A stretch of DNA of 64,000 nt from Paeniglutamicibacter psychrophenolicus (GCF_017876575.1 NZ_JAGIOE010000001.1:2170001-2234000), one strand, 5' to 3'; counted from the first letter of the stretch, positions 1-8,132 are shown. Program-made: numbers and translations. Notes: generated by a model not told the origin, from the letters alone.

Positions 1-470
1 GTGGTGTGGAACTGGTAGGTGGTCTTGTCCAGTGCTTCGGATTCGTTGGTGGTTCCGGCAAATACATGGCGGCCCATGAACTGGGTGTTGGCTGCGGTGA
101 CCAGAGAGTTGAGTAGTTGGTCCAGTTCCAGGGCGATGGCTTCCTTGGCGTCCGGATTCAGGGCGCCGTCGTTGGCTCCCTTGACCGTGAGGTCGCGGAC
201 CTGCTGGATGATGTCGGTCGCGCTGGTCAGGGCCTTGTCCGTGGTGGAGAGCCAGCCATTGGCGTCCTGCACGTTGCGGGAGAACTGTGTGTTCAGCCGC
301 TGTTCGGCGCGCAGGGCCATGACATTTGCGGTGCCCGAAGGATCGTCGCTGGGCTTGCCGATTTCCTTCTGGGTGCCGGCCTTGTTCTGGATGGTGGCCA
401 GCCGGGTCATGGCTGCCTGCAAGTTGCGCTCGGCATTGAGGTTGAGTGCCGCGGTCGTGATTCTGGTCAT
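1..470 (-). CDS. flgL: Flagellar hook-associated protein 3 (hook-filament junction), 3' end cut off
   Basis: The reading frame begins at an ATG (468-470, complement) after a GGAAGG ribosome site and stays open to the window edge, giving the first 156 residues. The N-terminus (MTRITTAALNLNAERNLQ) and the following Asn/Ala-rich amphipathic helix (NVMALRAEQRLNTQFSRNVQ) are typical of the D0/D1 coiled-coil region shared by FlgL and flagellin. FlgL forms, with FlgK, the junction between hook and filament and is secreted by the flagellar type III apparatus. It starts 16 bases after the flgK stop, so it is the third gene of a flgN-flgK-flgL operon. The C-terminus lies outside the window. Confidence 0.93.
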   Translation of the reverse strand, partial: MTRITTAALNLNAERNLQAAMTRLATIQNKAGTQKEIGKPSDDPSGTANVMALRAEQRLNTQFSRNVQDANGWLSTTDKALTSATDIIQQVRDLTVKGANDGALNPDAKEAIALELDQLLNSLVTAANTQFMGRHVFAGTTNESEALDKTTYQFHT

Positions 471-486
471 GGGTTTGGTTCCTTCC

Positions 487-1905
487 CTAGCGTCCGACGA
501 GTCCGGTGCGGTTGATCAGCGTGTCAAGCATTTCATCGATGGCTGTCATGACGCGCGCGGCCCCCTGGAAGGCATGCTGGTTGGCGATCAGTGCAACGTT
601 CTCTTCATCGAGGGACACCGCGGAGACCGATTGCTGGGCGTTGATGGCGCCTGAGGCCGCCACCGCGGTGGAGACCGCTTGCTGGGCCTCGGCGCGGGTG
701 GTCGTGCCGATCTTGATGACCAGGTTCGCCCATAGGGCGTCGGGACCGTCTGACTCGTTGCCAATAGCCGCCATCTTCGCGGCGTTGGAGCCGTCCAGGT
801 TCCCTCCGGCTGTGCCGCTGGTTGCCAGGTCTGCGGCTCCCTTGGCCAGAACTTCAAGGGTTCCTGCAGGGTCGCTTGAGTCGAACTTGAAGAAGGGCGG
901 GCCCTTGACACCAGCCACGGTGTACCCGTCGTCCTGCATGTCGTTGACGCGTGTGGCCAGTTTTACGGCGATGCCTTCGAGCGATTTGGCGGCTTCGGCG
1001 AGCGAGCCGCCGGTTCCGTAGTCGTCGGCCGGGGCCAGAACCGTGAGCGCCCCGGCGAGCCGTCCGGACTGCAGGGCAATGGGCGACCCGGCGCGGTGGG
1101 CCCATTGGATGGACGGCGGGTCACCTGCGCCACCGAAGATCGTGGCCCCGGTGGCTTCCAAGGGTCGGACCGTGCCTCCGGTGACCAGGGCGTTTCCGTC
1201 GATCAGCACGTCGATGGTGCCGTCGGGCAATTCGCGGACGGTCGCGCCGGAAAGCTCGGCGATGTTTTGGGTGAGCAGGGCCCGCTGGTCGAGCAGGGCG
1301 TTGGGCGTGCCGCCGGATGCGACGGTCGATCGGATCTGTTCGTTCAGGCCGGCGATGGCGGTTGCCGCGGCGTTGATGTCTCCGACCATGGTGTCCAGGC
1401 TTTGGCGTTGGGCCTCCCACTGGTCGGAGATCTCGGTTCGGGAGAGCCCGATGCGGTTGGCCACGGCCTTGGCGCGCTCGATCAGGACCGCGGCGGGAGA
1501 GGTCTCGCCGGGTTGATTGGCGACGTCCTGCCAGCCGGCCCAAAAATCGTTGAGCAGTGCAGAGAGCCCGTTCTCGCCCGGTTCCCGCAGGATCCCCTCG
1601 AGGTTCGTCATGGCCTCGGCACGGGTGTCGGACTGGGCAGCCAGTGCGATGGTGCCGCGCACGCGGGCATCGAGATGGGCATCGGCCAAGCGGGCGATCC
1701 CTGTCAGGGCCACTCCTTGTCCGACGCCGGGCCGGGAAGCCAGCAGGCCGGTCGATGCTACGGAGCCAACGGAGAGGAAGTCGGCGCGTTGCCGGGTGTA
1801 ACCGGCCGTGCCCACGTTGGCCATGTTGTTGCCGGCCGTCTCCATCGCCAGGCGCGCGGCATTCAGGCCGGACATGGCCGTGTTCAGGCCACTGAATGTA
1901 CTCAC
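487..1905 (-). CDS. flgK: Flagellar hook-associated protein 1
   Basis: A 472-residue protein that forms the first hook-filament junction ring. Residues 3-40 (SGLNTAMSGLNAARLAMETA, then GNNMANVGTAGYTRQ) are the classic flagellar rod/hook N-terminal signature. The C-terminal 45 residues (DEENVALIANQHAFQGAARV) match the conserved FlgK tail that packs against the N-terminal helix. Length fits the family. The start is a GTG (1903-1905) preceded by TAAGGAA. It lies 9 bases after the flgN stop and 16 before flgL, in one operon. FlgN, encoded just upstream, is the expected export chaperone of FlgK and FlgL. Confidence 0.96.
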   Translation of the reverse strand: MSTFSGLNTAMSGLNAARLAMETAGNNMANVGTAGYTRQRADFLSVGSVASTGLLASRPGVGQGVALTGIARLADAHLDARVRGTIALAAQSDTRAEAMTNLEGILREPGENGLSALLNDFWAGWQDVANQPGETSPAAVLIERAKAVANRIGLSRTEISDQWEAQRQSLDTMVGDINAAATAIAGLNEQIRSTVASGGTPNALLDQRALLTQNIAELSGATVRELPDGTIDVLIDGNALVTGGTVRPLEATGATIFGGAGDPPSIQWAHRAGSPIALQSGRLAGALTVLAPADDYGTGGSLAEAAKSLEGIAVKLATRVNDMQDDGYTVAGVKGPPFFKFDSSDPAGTLEVLAKGAADLATSGTAGGNLDGSNAAKMAAIGNESDGPDALWANLVIKIGTTTRAEAQQAVSTAVAASGAINAQQSVSAVSLDEENVALIANQHAFQGAARVMTAIDEMLDTLINRTGLVGR

Positions 1906-1914
1906 GTCGGTTCC

Positions 1915-2400
1915 TTAGAGGTTGGTGTCGATGATGTGGGCGCCGGCGTTTCGCGACGCGGTTGCTCCGGCCGGGCCATACAACGAGGGGTCGTCACCCA
2001 GGGTTGCGAGGGTTTCCTGCGTGGAGCGGTGGGCGGCTCGTAGGTATTGTTCGTTGGCATCCCGCAGCTGGCCGATTTCGGAACCGGTGTTTCGCAGTGC
2101 CGCCAGATGTGCGCCCAGGATTTCGTTCCACGGACCTTCGGGTGCCGCTTTGATGATTTCCGACAGCGGCGCAGCTGCGTCAAGTCCCCAAGACAAGGCA
2201 ACGCGCGCCGCTTCGACGGCACGGTTCAGTCCCGCAGCGTTGACCTTCTCCAAGACGTTTTCAATCTCACGTGTGGCCAGTTGGATCCATTGGGACTTGC
2301 CGGCAACGAGCAAAAGATGCTGTTCTTCCAACTTGAAGTGCAGCAGCTCAAGTAGTTCCCGTTCTTTCCACAACAGGGCCGAAAGCTCATTGGTACCCAT
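1915..2400 (-). CDS. flgN: FlgN-like flagellar export chaperone
   Basis: A 161-residue, mostly helical protein with a Glu/Leu-rich N-terminal half (MGTNELSALLWKERELLELL), which is the shape of FlgN chaperones that bind the C-termini of FlgK and FlgL before export. Sequence similarity to the family is weak, as is usual, and the position directly upstream of flgK supports the call. The ATG at 2398-2400 is chosen over an upstream GTG at 2472 because a GGAGAG ribosome site lies 9 bases before it and because the predicted promoter (2457-2484) would otherwise fall in the coding region. First gene of the minus-strand flgN-flgK-flgL operon. Confidence 0.82.
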   Translation of the reverse strand: MGTNELSALLWKERELLELLHFKLEEQHLLLVAGKSQWIQLATREIENVLEKVNAAGLNRAVEAARVALSWGLDAAAPLSEIIKAAPEGPWNEILGAHLAALRNTGSEIGQLRDANEQYLRAAHRSTQETLATLGDDPSLYGPAGATASRNAGAHIIDTNL

Positions 2401-2456
2401 GATTTTTATCTCTCCAAAACTGTTGTGCCCCAATAATTTCCCCCAGTCATTGGAGT

Positions 2457-2484
2457 CTATCGGCCGACACAAAGTGAACGTTAG
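2457..2484 (-). promoter_or_regulatory. Predicted flagellar sigma-factor (sigma-28 type) promoter for flgN-flgK-flgL
   Basis: On the minus strand the sequence reads CTAAC, 16 bases, CCGATAG, about 57 bases before the flgN start. The same two boxes with the same 16-base gap occur before fliC, flgB, flbD and fliM. CCGATAG resembles the -10 element known for FliA/SigD promoters (GCCGATAA / CCGATAT). The role is inferred from this conservation. Confidence 0.75.
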
Positions 2485-2621
2485 TTATCCAACGGGTCAT
2501 TTAGGCCGGATTGCGGCTAACATCTGTTCTTGGGGAATTACGCATTTGGGGAAAATGGCTAGTTGGCCAGAGGCAATGGCTTCTGGACTTTTGATCACTC
2601 AAATGGACAAGGACGATCCGG

Positions 2622-3434
2622 TTGGAGCGACAAGTACGCAACCAGATGGTGCTCGATAACCTTCCGCTGGTAGGTTATCTCGCCGCAGAATTGTGCGCGA
2701 AGGCGACGCATCTCTCCCGCGAGGATTTGGCGTCGGTGGGGGCCATTGCCCTGATCACCGCGGCGGATTCCTTCGACGACACCCTCGGGGTTCCTTTCGG
2801 GGCCTACGCCCGGCGGCGCATCGTGGGCGCCTTCGCCGATGACATGCGCTCCAACGACTGGGCGACGCGTGGCGCACGCAAGAAAATCACCGAAACACGC
2901 ACCGTCCAGGATTCCCTGACTGCCGCACTGGGTCGAACCCCGACGGTTGTCGAGCTATCCGAAGCGTTGGGCCTTGACCAGACGGCTACTCTCGCGATCT
3001 TGAGCGACTCGGCACGCACTGTGGTGGCGATAGACGACACCATGAACGACTACCTTTCTTCCGGCATCGAGACACCAGAAGAATCAATGCTCGAAGTGGA
3101 ACGCACCAAGGTCATCCGGGATGCCGTTGCGGCGCTGCCCGAGAACCTGCGCGTGGTCATCGAACGCATCTACTTCGAAGGCTCCACCGTGAAGGAACTC
3201 GCAGCCGAAATGGGGGTCACGCACTCTGCGGTGTCCCAACGGAGAACCGCTGCCATGAAGCTGCTTCATGAAGGCTTGCAAACGCGTTACATCCCGGACC
3301 AGGCGTCATTGCCCGAATCAAGTCTCAGCAGGGCGGCCACCCAGCGGCGGGAGCAGTACCTCAAAGATTTTGGTGAGCGCGTCGCCGGGGGCATCGTGCG
3401 GTTGGCTGGCCAGCCTGCATGGCCCTCTGCATAG
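2622..3434 (+). CDS. fliA: FliA/WhiG-like RNA polymerase sigma factor for flagellar genes
   Basis: A 270-residue sigma-70 family protein. Region 2 (about residues 12-85) includes the core-binding and -10-recognising helices (GVPFGAYARRRIVGAFADDM). Region 3 spans about 90-150, and region 4 (about 170-225) has the -35-binding helix-turn-helix (STVKELAAEMGVTHSAVSQR). The length and the lack of region 1 fit the FliA/SigD/WhiG group. The start is a TTG at 2622 with AAGGA 8 bases before it; an ATG eight codons on (2646) is the alternative. It stands between the divergent flgN operon and fliC and probably reads the CTAAC-N16-YCGAKRG promoters found in this locus. No FlgM-type anti-sigma factor is visible in the window. 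Confidence 0.88.
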   Translation: MERQVRNQMVLDNLPLVGYLAAELCAKATHLSREDLASVGAIALITAADSFDDTLGVPFGAYARRRIVGAFADDMRSNDWATRGARKKITETRTVQDSLTAALGRTPTVVELSEALGLDQTATLAILSDSARTVVAIDDTMNDYLSSGIETPEESMLEVERTKVIRDAVAALPENLRVVIERIYFEGSTVKELAAEMGVTHSAVSQRRTAAMKLLHEGLQTRYIPDQASLPESSLSRAATQRREQYLKDFGERVAGGIVRLAGQPAWPSA

Positions 3435-3462
3435 CGACCCAACACCTACTTTCCCATGACTG

Positions 3463-3490
3463 CTAACCGTCCATGTTCAATGGTCGATAG
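3463..3490 (+). promoter_or_regulatory. Predicted sigma-28 type promoter for fliC
   Basis: CTAAC (3463-3467), 16 bases, TCGATAG (3484-3490). Transcription would start near 3497, giving a leader of about 55 bases before the fliC ATG. Same spacing as four other elements in the locus. Confidence 0.8.
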
Positions 3491-3500
3491 TCGGTGATTG

Positions 3501-3544
3501 AGGTCCACGGACGGACCTTGGTACATACACCCGTCTCACGGAGG
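3501..3544 (+). promoter_or_regulatory. Two candidate CsrA-binding sites in the fliC leader
   Basis: A 6-bp stem (AGGTCC 3501-3506 with GGACCT 3513-3518) presents the loop ACGGAC, so a GGA is exposed in a hairpin loop, the favoured CsrA target. A second ACGGAGG (3538-3544) is the fliC Shine-Dalgarno itself. This two-site layout, one in the leader and one on the ribosome site, mirrors what is known for the hag leader of Bacillus subtilis. csrA is present at 29,628. CsrA control of flagellin translation is inferred. Confidence 0.6.
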
Positions 3545-3552
3545 AAATCACC

Positions 3553-4752
3553 ATGGGTATGCAGATCAACACCAACCTTGCGGCACTGAACGCTCACCGC
3601 AACCTTTCCAACACGCAGAACGACCTCTCCAAGTCGCTGGAGAAGCTCTCTTCGGGCCTGCGCATCAACCGCGCGGCCGACGACGCCGCCGGCCTGGCGA
3701 TCTCCGAGGGCCTGCGTTCGCAGGTCAACGGCCTGAGTGTTGCTGCCCGCAACGCGCAGGACGGCATCTCGGTCATCCAGACTGCTGAAGGTGGCCTCAC
3801 GGAGGCACACTCCATTCTCCAGCGCTTGCGTGACCTGTCTGTCCAAGCCGGAAACGATTCCAACAACGCCGATTCGCGTGCGGCAATTACGAAGGAAGCC
3901 GATGAGCTGGTTTCGGAACTGGCGCGCATTGGCCAGTCGACCAACTTCAATGGCATTAAGCTTCTCAGCGGTGACGTCGATGCTGCTGCTGTGGGCAAGC
4001 AGGCCACGCTGAACTTCCAGATTGGCGCGGACGGCGATGCGTCGAGCCAGATCGATGTCCAGCTGGCAAACGCCGACGTCACGGGCGTTGCCTCGCGGCT
4101 AAGCACGGGTACAGGATCCACCTTCTCCCTAGATGCATCAGCGACACTCGCTACTCTGACCTTCACAGCTGAAGATGGTGCGGCTACTCCGAATACTCTT
4201 GCAACTGCCGCCGTTGATATTTCTGGTCTGACGCTCGAAGGTGGAGCCGCCCCGACGACCGCTCAAGCTGCCTCCAACATGGACAAGATCGTCAATGCGT
4301 TGAACGGCGACACCAACTTTGCGAAGAACTTCACCGCGACCAAAAACGATGCTGGCGAACTCGTCGTGAAGTCGACTACGGGTGCGGTAGTCGACACGGA
4401 CACAGCTCCGGGTGCTGGACTGACCGGTGTTGTCCAGGGCGCTGTTGGTTCGTTGGACTTCAGTACCGCTGCTGGTGCCCAGGCCGCCATCTCGGCCATC
4501 GACATCGAAATTACCGGTATCTCCTCTGCTCGTGCCGAACTCGGCGCCAAGCAGAACCGCTTCGAGTCCGCCATCAACTCCCTCAACGTTTCACGTGAGA
4601 ACCTGCAGGCCGCAGAGTCCCGCATCCGCGACGTCGACATGGCCGCCGAAATGGTGAACTTCACCCGCTCGAACATCCTGTCCCAGGCCGGTACCGCCAT
4701 GCTCGCGCAGGCCAACCAGTCCAACCAGGGTGTCTTGCAGCTCCTCGGCTAA
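3553..4752 (+). CDS. fliC: Flagellin
   Basis: A 399-residue filament protein. Residues 1-140 (MQINTNLAALNAHRNLSNTQ, then LSSGLRINRAADDAAGLAIS) and the C-terminal 90 residues (AESRIRDVDMAAEMVNFTRS, ending GVLQLLG) are the conserved D0/D1 helices that polymerise. The middle (about 160-300) is a Thr/Ala-rich variable domain that would be exposed on the filament surface. An excellent GGAGG ribosome site lies 8 bases before the ATG. It has its own promoter and stands alone as a strong monocistronic unit, followed by two large hairpins before fliD. FliS, encoded nearby, is its expected chaperone. Confidence 0.98.
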   Translation: MGMQINTNLAALNAHRNLSNTQNDLSKSLEKLSSGLRINRAADDAAGLAISEGLRSQVNGLSVAARNAQDGISVIQTAEGGLTEAHSILQRLRDLSVQAGNDSNNADSRAAITKEADELVSELARIGQSTNFNGIKLLSGDVDAAAVGKQATLNFQIGADGDASSQIDVQLANADVTGVASRLSTGTGSTFSLDASATLATLTFTAEDGAATPNTLATAAVDISGLTLEGGAAPTTAQAASNMDKIVNALNGDTNFAKNFTATKNDAGELVVKSTTGAVVDTDTAPGAGLTGVVQGAVGSLDFSTAAGAQAAISAIDIEITGISSARAELGAKQNRFESAINSLNVSRENLQAAESRIRDVDMAAEMVNFTRSNILSQAGTAMLAQANQSNQGVLQLLG

Positions 4753-4764
4753 GCATCCAAGACA

Positions 4765-4818
4765 GTTTGGCAACCAGGCGGCTTCTAGGTCATGGAAGGT
4801 TTAGAAGCCGCGCCAAAC
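4765..4818 (+). terminator. Hairpin after fliC
   Basis: GCGGCTTCTA (4778-4787) pairs perfectly with TAGAAGCCGC (4802-4811), and GTTTGGC (4765-4771) extends the stem with GCCAAAC (4812-4818) across a small bulge. It starts 12 bases after the fliC stop. There is no U-tract, so it may stabilise the fliC 3' end or act as a partial terminator. Confidence 0.7.
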
Positions 4819-4820
4819 AA

Positions 4821-4884
4821 CCACTGATCTCCCGTGGCAGGTTTCGACTTATCGAGTCGGGTACCTGCCGCGGGAGATCAGTGG
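4821..4884 (+). terminator. Second, larger hairpin between fliC and fliD
   Basis: Arms 4821-4842 and 4863-4884 pair over 22 positions with one G-U-type mismatch (CCACTGATCTCCCG against CGGGAGATCAGTGG and beyond), and the loop contains a further small palindrome (CGACT/AGTCG). It lies two bases after the first hairpin and 31 bases before fliD. No U-tract follows. As fliD has no recognisable promoter of its own, this may set how much transcription passes from fliC into fliD. Confidence 0.7.
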
Positions 4885-4915
4885 TATCCACACCATAGGT
4901 AGAAGCGGAGACAAT

Positions 4916-6247
4916 ATGGGCCTGGCACTCGACGGACTTGCGAGTGGTCTTGACACCACGGCGCTGATCAATTCCCTGATGCAGGTCGAGGCGATCCCGC
5001 AGAACATCCTGAAAAACAAGGTTAGCTCGACCAAGACCATGGTTTCCGCCTTGCAGGCGTTGAACACCCGTGTCGCGGATCTCGCCACCTTGGCCACGAA
5101 GCTGGCTAAACCGGATTCGCTGCAGCTGTTCACCACCGCTGCCAGTTCCGAGGGTCTGAAGGTGACGGCTTCCGCCGGAGCCAGCACTGGTTCCATCGAT
5201 CTTGCGGTCGACCAGCTGGCAACCAGCCAAGTGCAGGTAACTGGGGCGATCACGGAATGGGATGCATCCGAGTTCTCCATTACCGTCGATGGTGCCGAGA
5301 CGACGATCATCGCCGCATCGAATTCATTGGATGACATCATTACCGCTGTCAACGCCTCCGACATAGGAGTCAAAGCGGTGAAGGTGTCCGCCGGCCAGAC
5401 CTCGGACGGCACTGAGCAGTACAAGCTACAGTTCTCCGCAACCGAGACCGGCGCAGCCAACGCATTCAAGGTTTCCATAGCCGGAACCGACGTGCCGATG
5501 ACAGTAGTCCGTGAGGCGCGTGACGCCGAGGTCACGCTCTGGGCCGGGGCCGGAAGTGGAGTCGAGCAAAAAATCACCTCTTCCTCCAACACCTTCACGG
5601 GGCTGCTACCCGGGGTGGATGTGACGGTTTCAAAGGTCTCGACCGAGGCAGTGACCGTTTCGGTTGAGCGTGATTCCAAGGCAGCCTCAAATGCCGCCTC
5701 GGGCCTAGTCGATTCCCTCAACGGGCTGTTTAACTTCATTGCCACTAATTCCGCAGTCACCTCGGGAGCCGGCGGAGCCACCAGCGGCATGATCTTCACC
5801 GGCGACAGCACCGCCCGAGACGTGAAGCAGCGCATTATGGATGCGGCAATCATGCCGGTTGATGGAAAGTCACCCTCCGAGATCGGCATCTCGATCACCA
5901 AGGACGGCAAGCTCGAATTCGACGCCGAAAAATTCTCCAAGGCCCTGGCTGAGGATCCCGCCCGGGTAGAGACGGTGTTGCAGACCATTTCCTCGCGAGT
6001 CTTAGCGGTGTCCACGGCCATGTCCGACAAACACGACGGCATGATCACTTCCCGGATCAAGGGCCAGGAATCCATGATCTCGCGATTAGATACCCAAGTC
6101 GCTGACTGGGACCGCCGGTTAGACAGCCGCGAGGCCACGCTGAAGCGGATTTACTCCTCACTTGAAGTGCAGTTGAGCAACCTCAATTCCCAACAGTCCT
6201 ACCTGGCTTCCCAGCTGGCTTCTCTCCCGACCACGCAGAAGAAGTGA
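4916..6247 (+). CDS. fliD: Flagellar filament cap / hook-associated protein 2
   Basis: A 443-residue protein that caps the filament tip and directs flagellin insertion. The N-terminus (LALDGLASGLDTTALINSLM) carries the characteristic SGLDT motif, and the C-terminal third (about 330-443) is the FliD C-terminal helical domain (ISRLDTQVADWDRRLDSREA, ending YLASQLASLPTTQKK). The length is at the compact end of the family. CGGAGA precedes the ATG. The stop codon overlaps the first codon of fliS, giving coupled expression of cap protein and flagellin chaperone. Confidence 0.95.
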   Translation: MGLALDGLASGLDTTALINSLMQVEAIPQNILKNKVSSTKTMVSALQALNTRVADLATLATKLAKPDSLQLFTTAASSEGLKVTASAGASTGSIDLAVDQLATSQVQVTGAITEWDASEFSITVDGAETTIIAASNSLDDIITAVNASDIGVKAVKVSAGQTSDGTEQYKLQFSATETGAANAFKVSIAGTDVPMTVVREARDAEVTLWAGAGSGVEQKITSSSNTFTGLLPGVDVTVSKVSTEAVTVSVERDSKAASNAASGLVDSLNGLFNFIATNSAVTSGAGGATSGMIFTGDSTARDVKQRIMDAAIMPVDGKSPSEIGISITKDGKLEFDAEKFSKALAEDPARVETVLQTISSRVLAVSTAMSDKHDGMITSRIKGQESMISRLDTQVADWDRRLDSREATLKRIYSSLEVQLSNLNSQQSYLASQLASLPTTQKK

Positions 6248-6654
6248 TGATGAACCCGGCTCTCAAACGTGCGCAGCTTAACCGCGAGGCGATCCTTTCG
6301 GCCAGCCCCGCGCGACTGCTCACCATGCTCTACGACCGCCTGCTGGTGGACCTCAACCGTGCCGAAGCCGCCCAGCTGGCAGGGCACTGGCCGGTGGCTT
6401 CTGAAAACCTGGTGCACGCCCAGTCGATCATTGCCGAGCTCATCTCCTCCCTGAACAGCGATCTCTGGTCGGGGGCCACGCAGCTGCACAGCATCTACGC
6501 CTTCGCCACCCAGCTGCTCATCGATGCCAACATCAAGCGCGATCCCGCACTGACCCGCCAGGCCATCACGTTGATGGAACCGTTGCGCCAGACCTGGCAC
6601 GAGGCAGCCGCTGCCCCGGCAGCACCGCTTGCCGGTGACGAACACATTGGCTGA
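6247..6654 (+). CDS. fliS: Flagellin-specific export chaperone
   Basis: A protein of about 135 residues, the normal FliS size. The N-terminal region (ILSASPARLLTMLYDRLLVD) matches the FliS signature in which Tyr-Asp follows an amphipathic helix. FliS binds the C-terminal helix of flagellin, prevents early polymerisation and delivers it to the export gate. Three start codons overlap the fliD stop (GTG 6244, ATG 6247, ATG 6250); ATG 6247, within GTGATGATG, is adopted. It overlaps the following gene by about 20 bases. Confidence 0.93.
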   Translation: MMNPALKRAQLNREAILSASPARLLTMLYDRLLVDLNRAEAAQLAGHWPVASENLVHAQSIIAELISSLNSDLWSGATQLHSIYAFATQLLIDANIKRDPALTRQAITLMEPLRQTWHEAAAAPAAPLAGDEHIG

Positions 6655-6976
6655 TATCCCTGCACCGCACCGCGGCGCCGAGTCCTGGGAGCAGTTCCTG
6701 GACGAGCTGGCCACCGACGTGGCAACGCTCCGATCGGCTGCCACGGATGAAACCATGCTGCTCGAACTGCCCGTCGCTCCCTGGCTCCCGCCTGACGACC
6801 TTGGTGAGATCCCGCAGGAGCTCGCAACTCGGGCAGCGGACCTGTTGTCGGACATGCAGGACCTTGCGCCGCTGCTCGAACAGCGCCGCGAGGCGACCGT
6901 GAAGCAGCTGCGCGCCGTCGACTCGGTTCCCCGAGACACCGGGCAGACGTCCATCTACCTGGATTCAATCGGATAG
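6635..6976 (+). CDS. FliT-like small flagellar protein, unverified
   Basis: About 113 residues, acidic and largely helical (two predicted amphipathic stretches, about 15-45 and 60-95), with no signal peptide or membrane segment. It follows fliS directly and overlaps it, which is where fliT, the FliD export chaperone, sits in many flagellar loci. I see no sequence motif that proves FliT, so the name rests on position and size. The start is uncertain: TTG 6629, GTG 6635 or TTG 6647 are all possible. It ends 9 bases before the flgB-operon promoter element. Confidence 0.6.
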   Translation: MTNTLADIPAPHRGAESWEQFLDELATDVATLRSAATDETMLLELPVAPWLPPDDLGEIPQELATRAADLLSDMQDLAPLLEQRREATVKQLRAVDSVPRDTGQTSIYLDSIG

Positions 6977-6985
6977 AACAAACAG

Positions 6986-7013
6986 CTAACGGATAGCTGA
7001 CATCGGCCGATGG
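6986..7013 (+). promoter_or_regulatory. Predicted sigma-28 type promoter for the flgB-flgE operon
   Basis: CTAAC (6986-6990), 16 bases, CCGATGG (7007-7013), 77 bases before the flgB start. The -10 box differs from the fliM one at one position. It would drive the long flgB to flgE transcription unit. Confidence 0.75.
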
Positions 7014-7090
7014 TCTAGGAAGAGCACGGATAGCTCACTTTCCTTTTGCGCCCACGGATGGGCCACGCACCGACCCTGGAGCAATTCGTC

Positions 7091-7432
7091 GTGTTCGATT
7101 CCGTCACGTCCCTGGCGCTGGAAAGCGCGCTGGACGGCCTGGCCCTGCGCCAGCGTGCCATCGCAACCAACATCGCGAACGTCAACACCCCCGGCTACCA
7201 CGCCCGCCGTGTCGAGTTCGAGTCCGCCCTGGCCAAATCCGTGTCCGAGGGCAACGGCCACGTTGCCGCAACCACGTCGACCTCGCTGGAGCCCACGCGC
7301 CTTGACGGAAACAACGTGAACCTGGACACCGAGACACTATCCAACATCGACACCGTGCTGCGCTACCAATTCGCCACCCAGGCGGCCTCCGGGCCGTTCA
7401 ACTCCATCCGCACCGCACTTCGGAGCAACTAA
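7091..7432 (+). CDS. flgB: Proximal rod protein FlgB
   Basis: A 113-residue rod component. The motif LRQRAIATNIANVNTPGYHA (about residues 16-38) is the signature shared by rod and hook proteins, and the C-terminus (TVLRYQFATQAASGPFNSIR) is the matching helix. The GTG at 7091 is preferred over an upstream ATG-like start at 7046 because GGAG lies about 10 bases before it and the protein then starts at the usual FlgB position. The stop codon overlaps the flgC ATG (TAATG). First gene of the basal-body operon. Confidence 0.93.
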   Translation: MFDSVTSLALESALDGLALRQRAIATNIANVNTPGYHARRVEFESALAKSVSEGNGHVAATTSTSLEPTRLDGNNVNLDTETLSNIDTVLRYQFATQAASGPFNSIRTALRSN

Positions 7433-7824
7433 TGCTTGATGCCATCGGAATCGCGGGAACCGCGCTGACCGTCCACCGCAAGTGGCTTGACGCCGTTTCC
7501 GACAACCTCGCCAACGTCAACACCGCCACCTCCACCGACGGCGACGCCTTCCGGGCCCGCTACGTCCTGGCCCAGGCCGGCGCCGAAAACACCGGGGTCT
7601 ACGTTGCCGGGACCGAGCTGGGGGACGCGGCCGGGCGCATCGTGCACGAACCGGACCACCCGCTGGCCGATGCCGAGGGCAACGTCCGCTACCCGGACAT
7701 CGACATGTCCGAACAAATGGGATCGCTGATCATGGCCCAGCGCGGCTACCAGGTCAATGCGGCCGTTGTTGACCGCGCCAAGGAAACCTACCAGGCCGCA
7801 CTGCAGATCGGACGCAACCAGTAA
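7432..7824 (+). CDS. flgC: Proximal rod protein FlgC
   Basis: A 130-residue rod protein with the N-terminal rod/hook signature (VHRKWLDAVSDNLANVNTAT) and a conserved C-terminus (MSEQMGSLIMAQRGYQVNAA). It assembles with FlgB and FliE between the MS ring and the hook. It shares overlapping TAATG junctions with flgB and fliE, so translation is coupled across the three. Confidence 0.96.
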   Translation: MLDAIGIAGTALTVHRKWLDAVSDNLANVNTATSTDGDAFRARYVLAQAGAENTGVYVAGTELGDAAGRIVHEPDHPLADAEGNVRYPDIDMSEQMGSLIMAQRGYQVNAAVVDRAKETYQAALQIGRNQ

Positions 7825-8132
7825 TGCCCATGGATATTGCCCCCGTCGCCGGGGTCTCACCGACCCTGCCCACCGGGTACCTGAAGCCTGCCGGAACGCC
7901 GGCCACCGATGGCTCGGCCTTTGCCACCGCCCTGGGCGGGGCCGTGGATTCGGTCCAGTCCCTGCAGGCCACCTCGAATGATCTTTCGATCAAGGCCGTG
8001 ACCGGGGATTTGACCGACATCCATGCAGCCACGCTGGCCTCGACGCGTGCCGCGGTCGCCCTGGAAATGGTTTCCACCTTCCGCAACCGCGGTGTTGAGG
8101 CGTTCAACGAAATCATGAGGATGCAAGCCTAG
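7824..8132 (+). CDS. fliE: MS-ring/rod junction protein FliE
   Basis: A 102-residue protein joining the MS ring to the rod. The C-terminal half (LTDIHAATLASTRAAVALEM, then TFRNRGVEAFNEIMRMQ) is the conserved FliE region and ends in the usual EIMRMQ. Overlaps flgC (TAATG) and shares its last base with the GTG of fliF. Confidence 0.95.
   Translation: MPMDIAPVAGVSPTLPTGYLKPAGTPATDGSAFATALGGAVDSVQSLQATSNDLSIKAVTGDLTDIHAATLASTRAAVALEMVSTFRNRGVEAFNEIMRMQA

Noticed and set aside
2512-2544. CTAAC at 2517-2521 as a promoter for the sigma-factor gene
   Set aside because: The position 16 bases on reads TTACGCA, not CCGATAG, so the element is incomplete.
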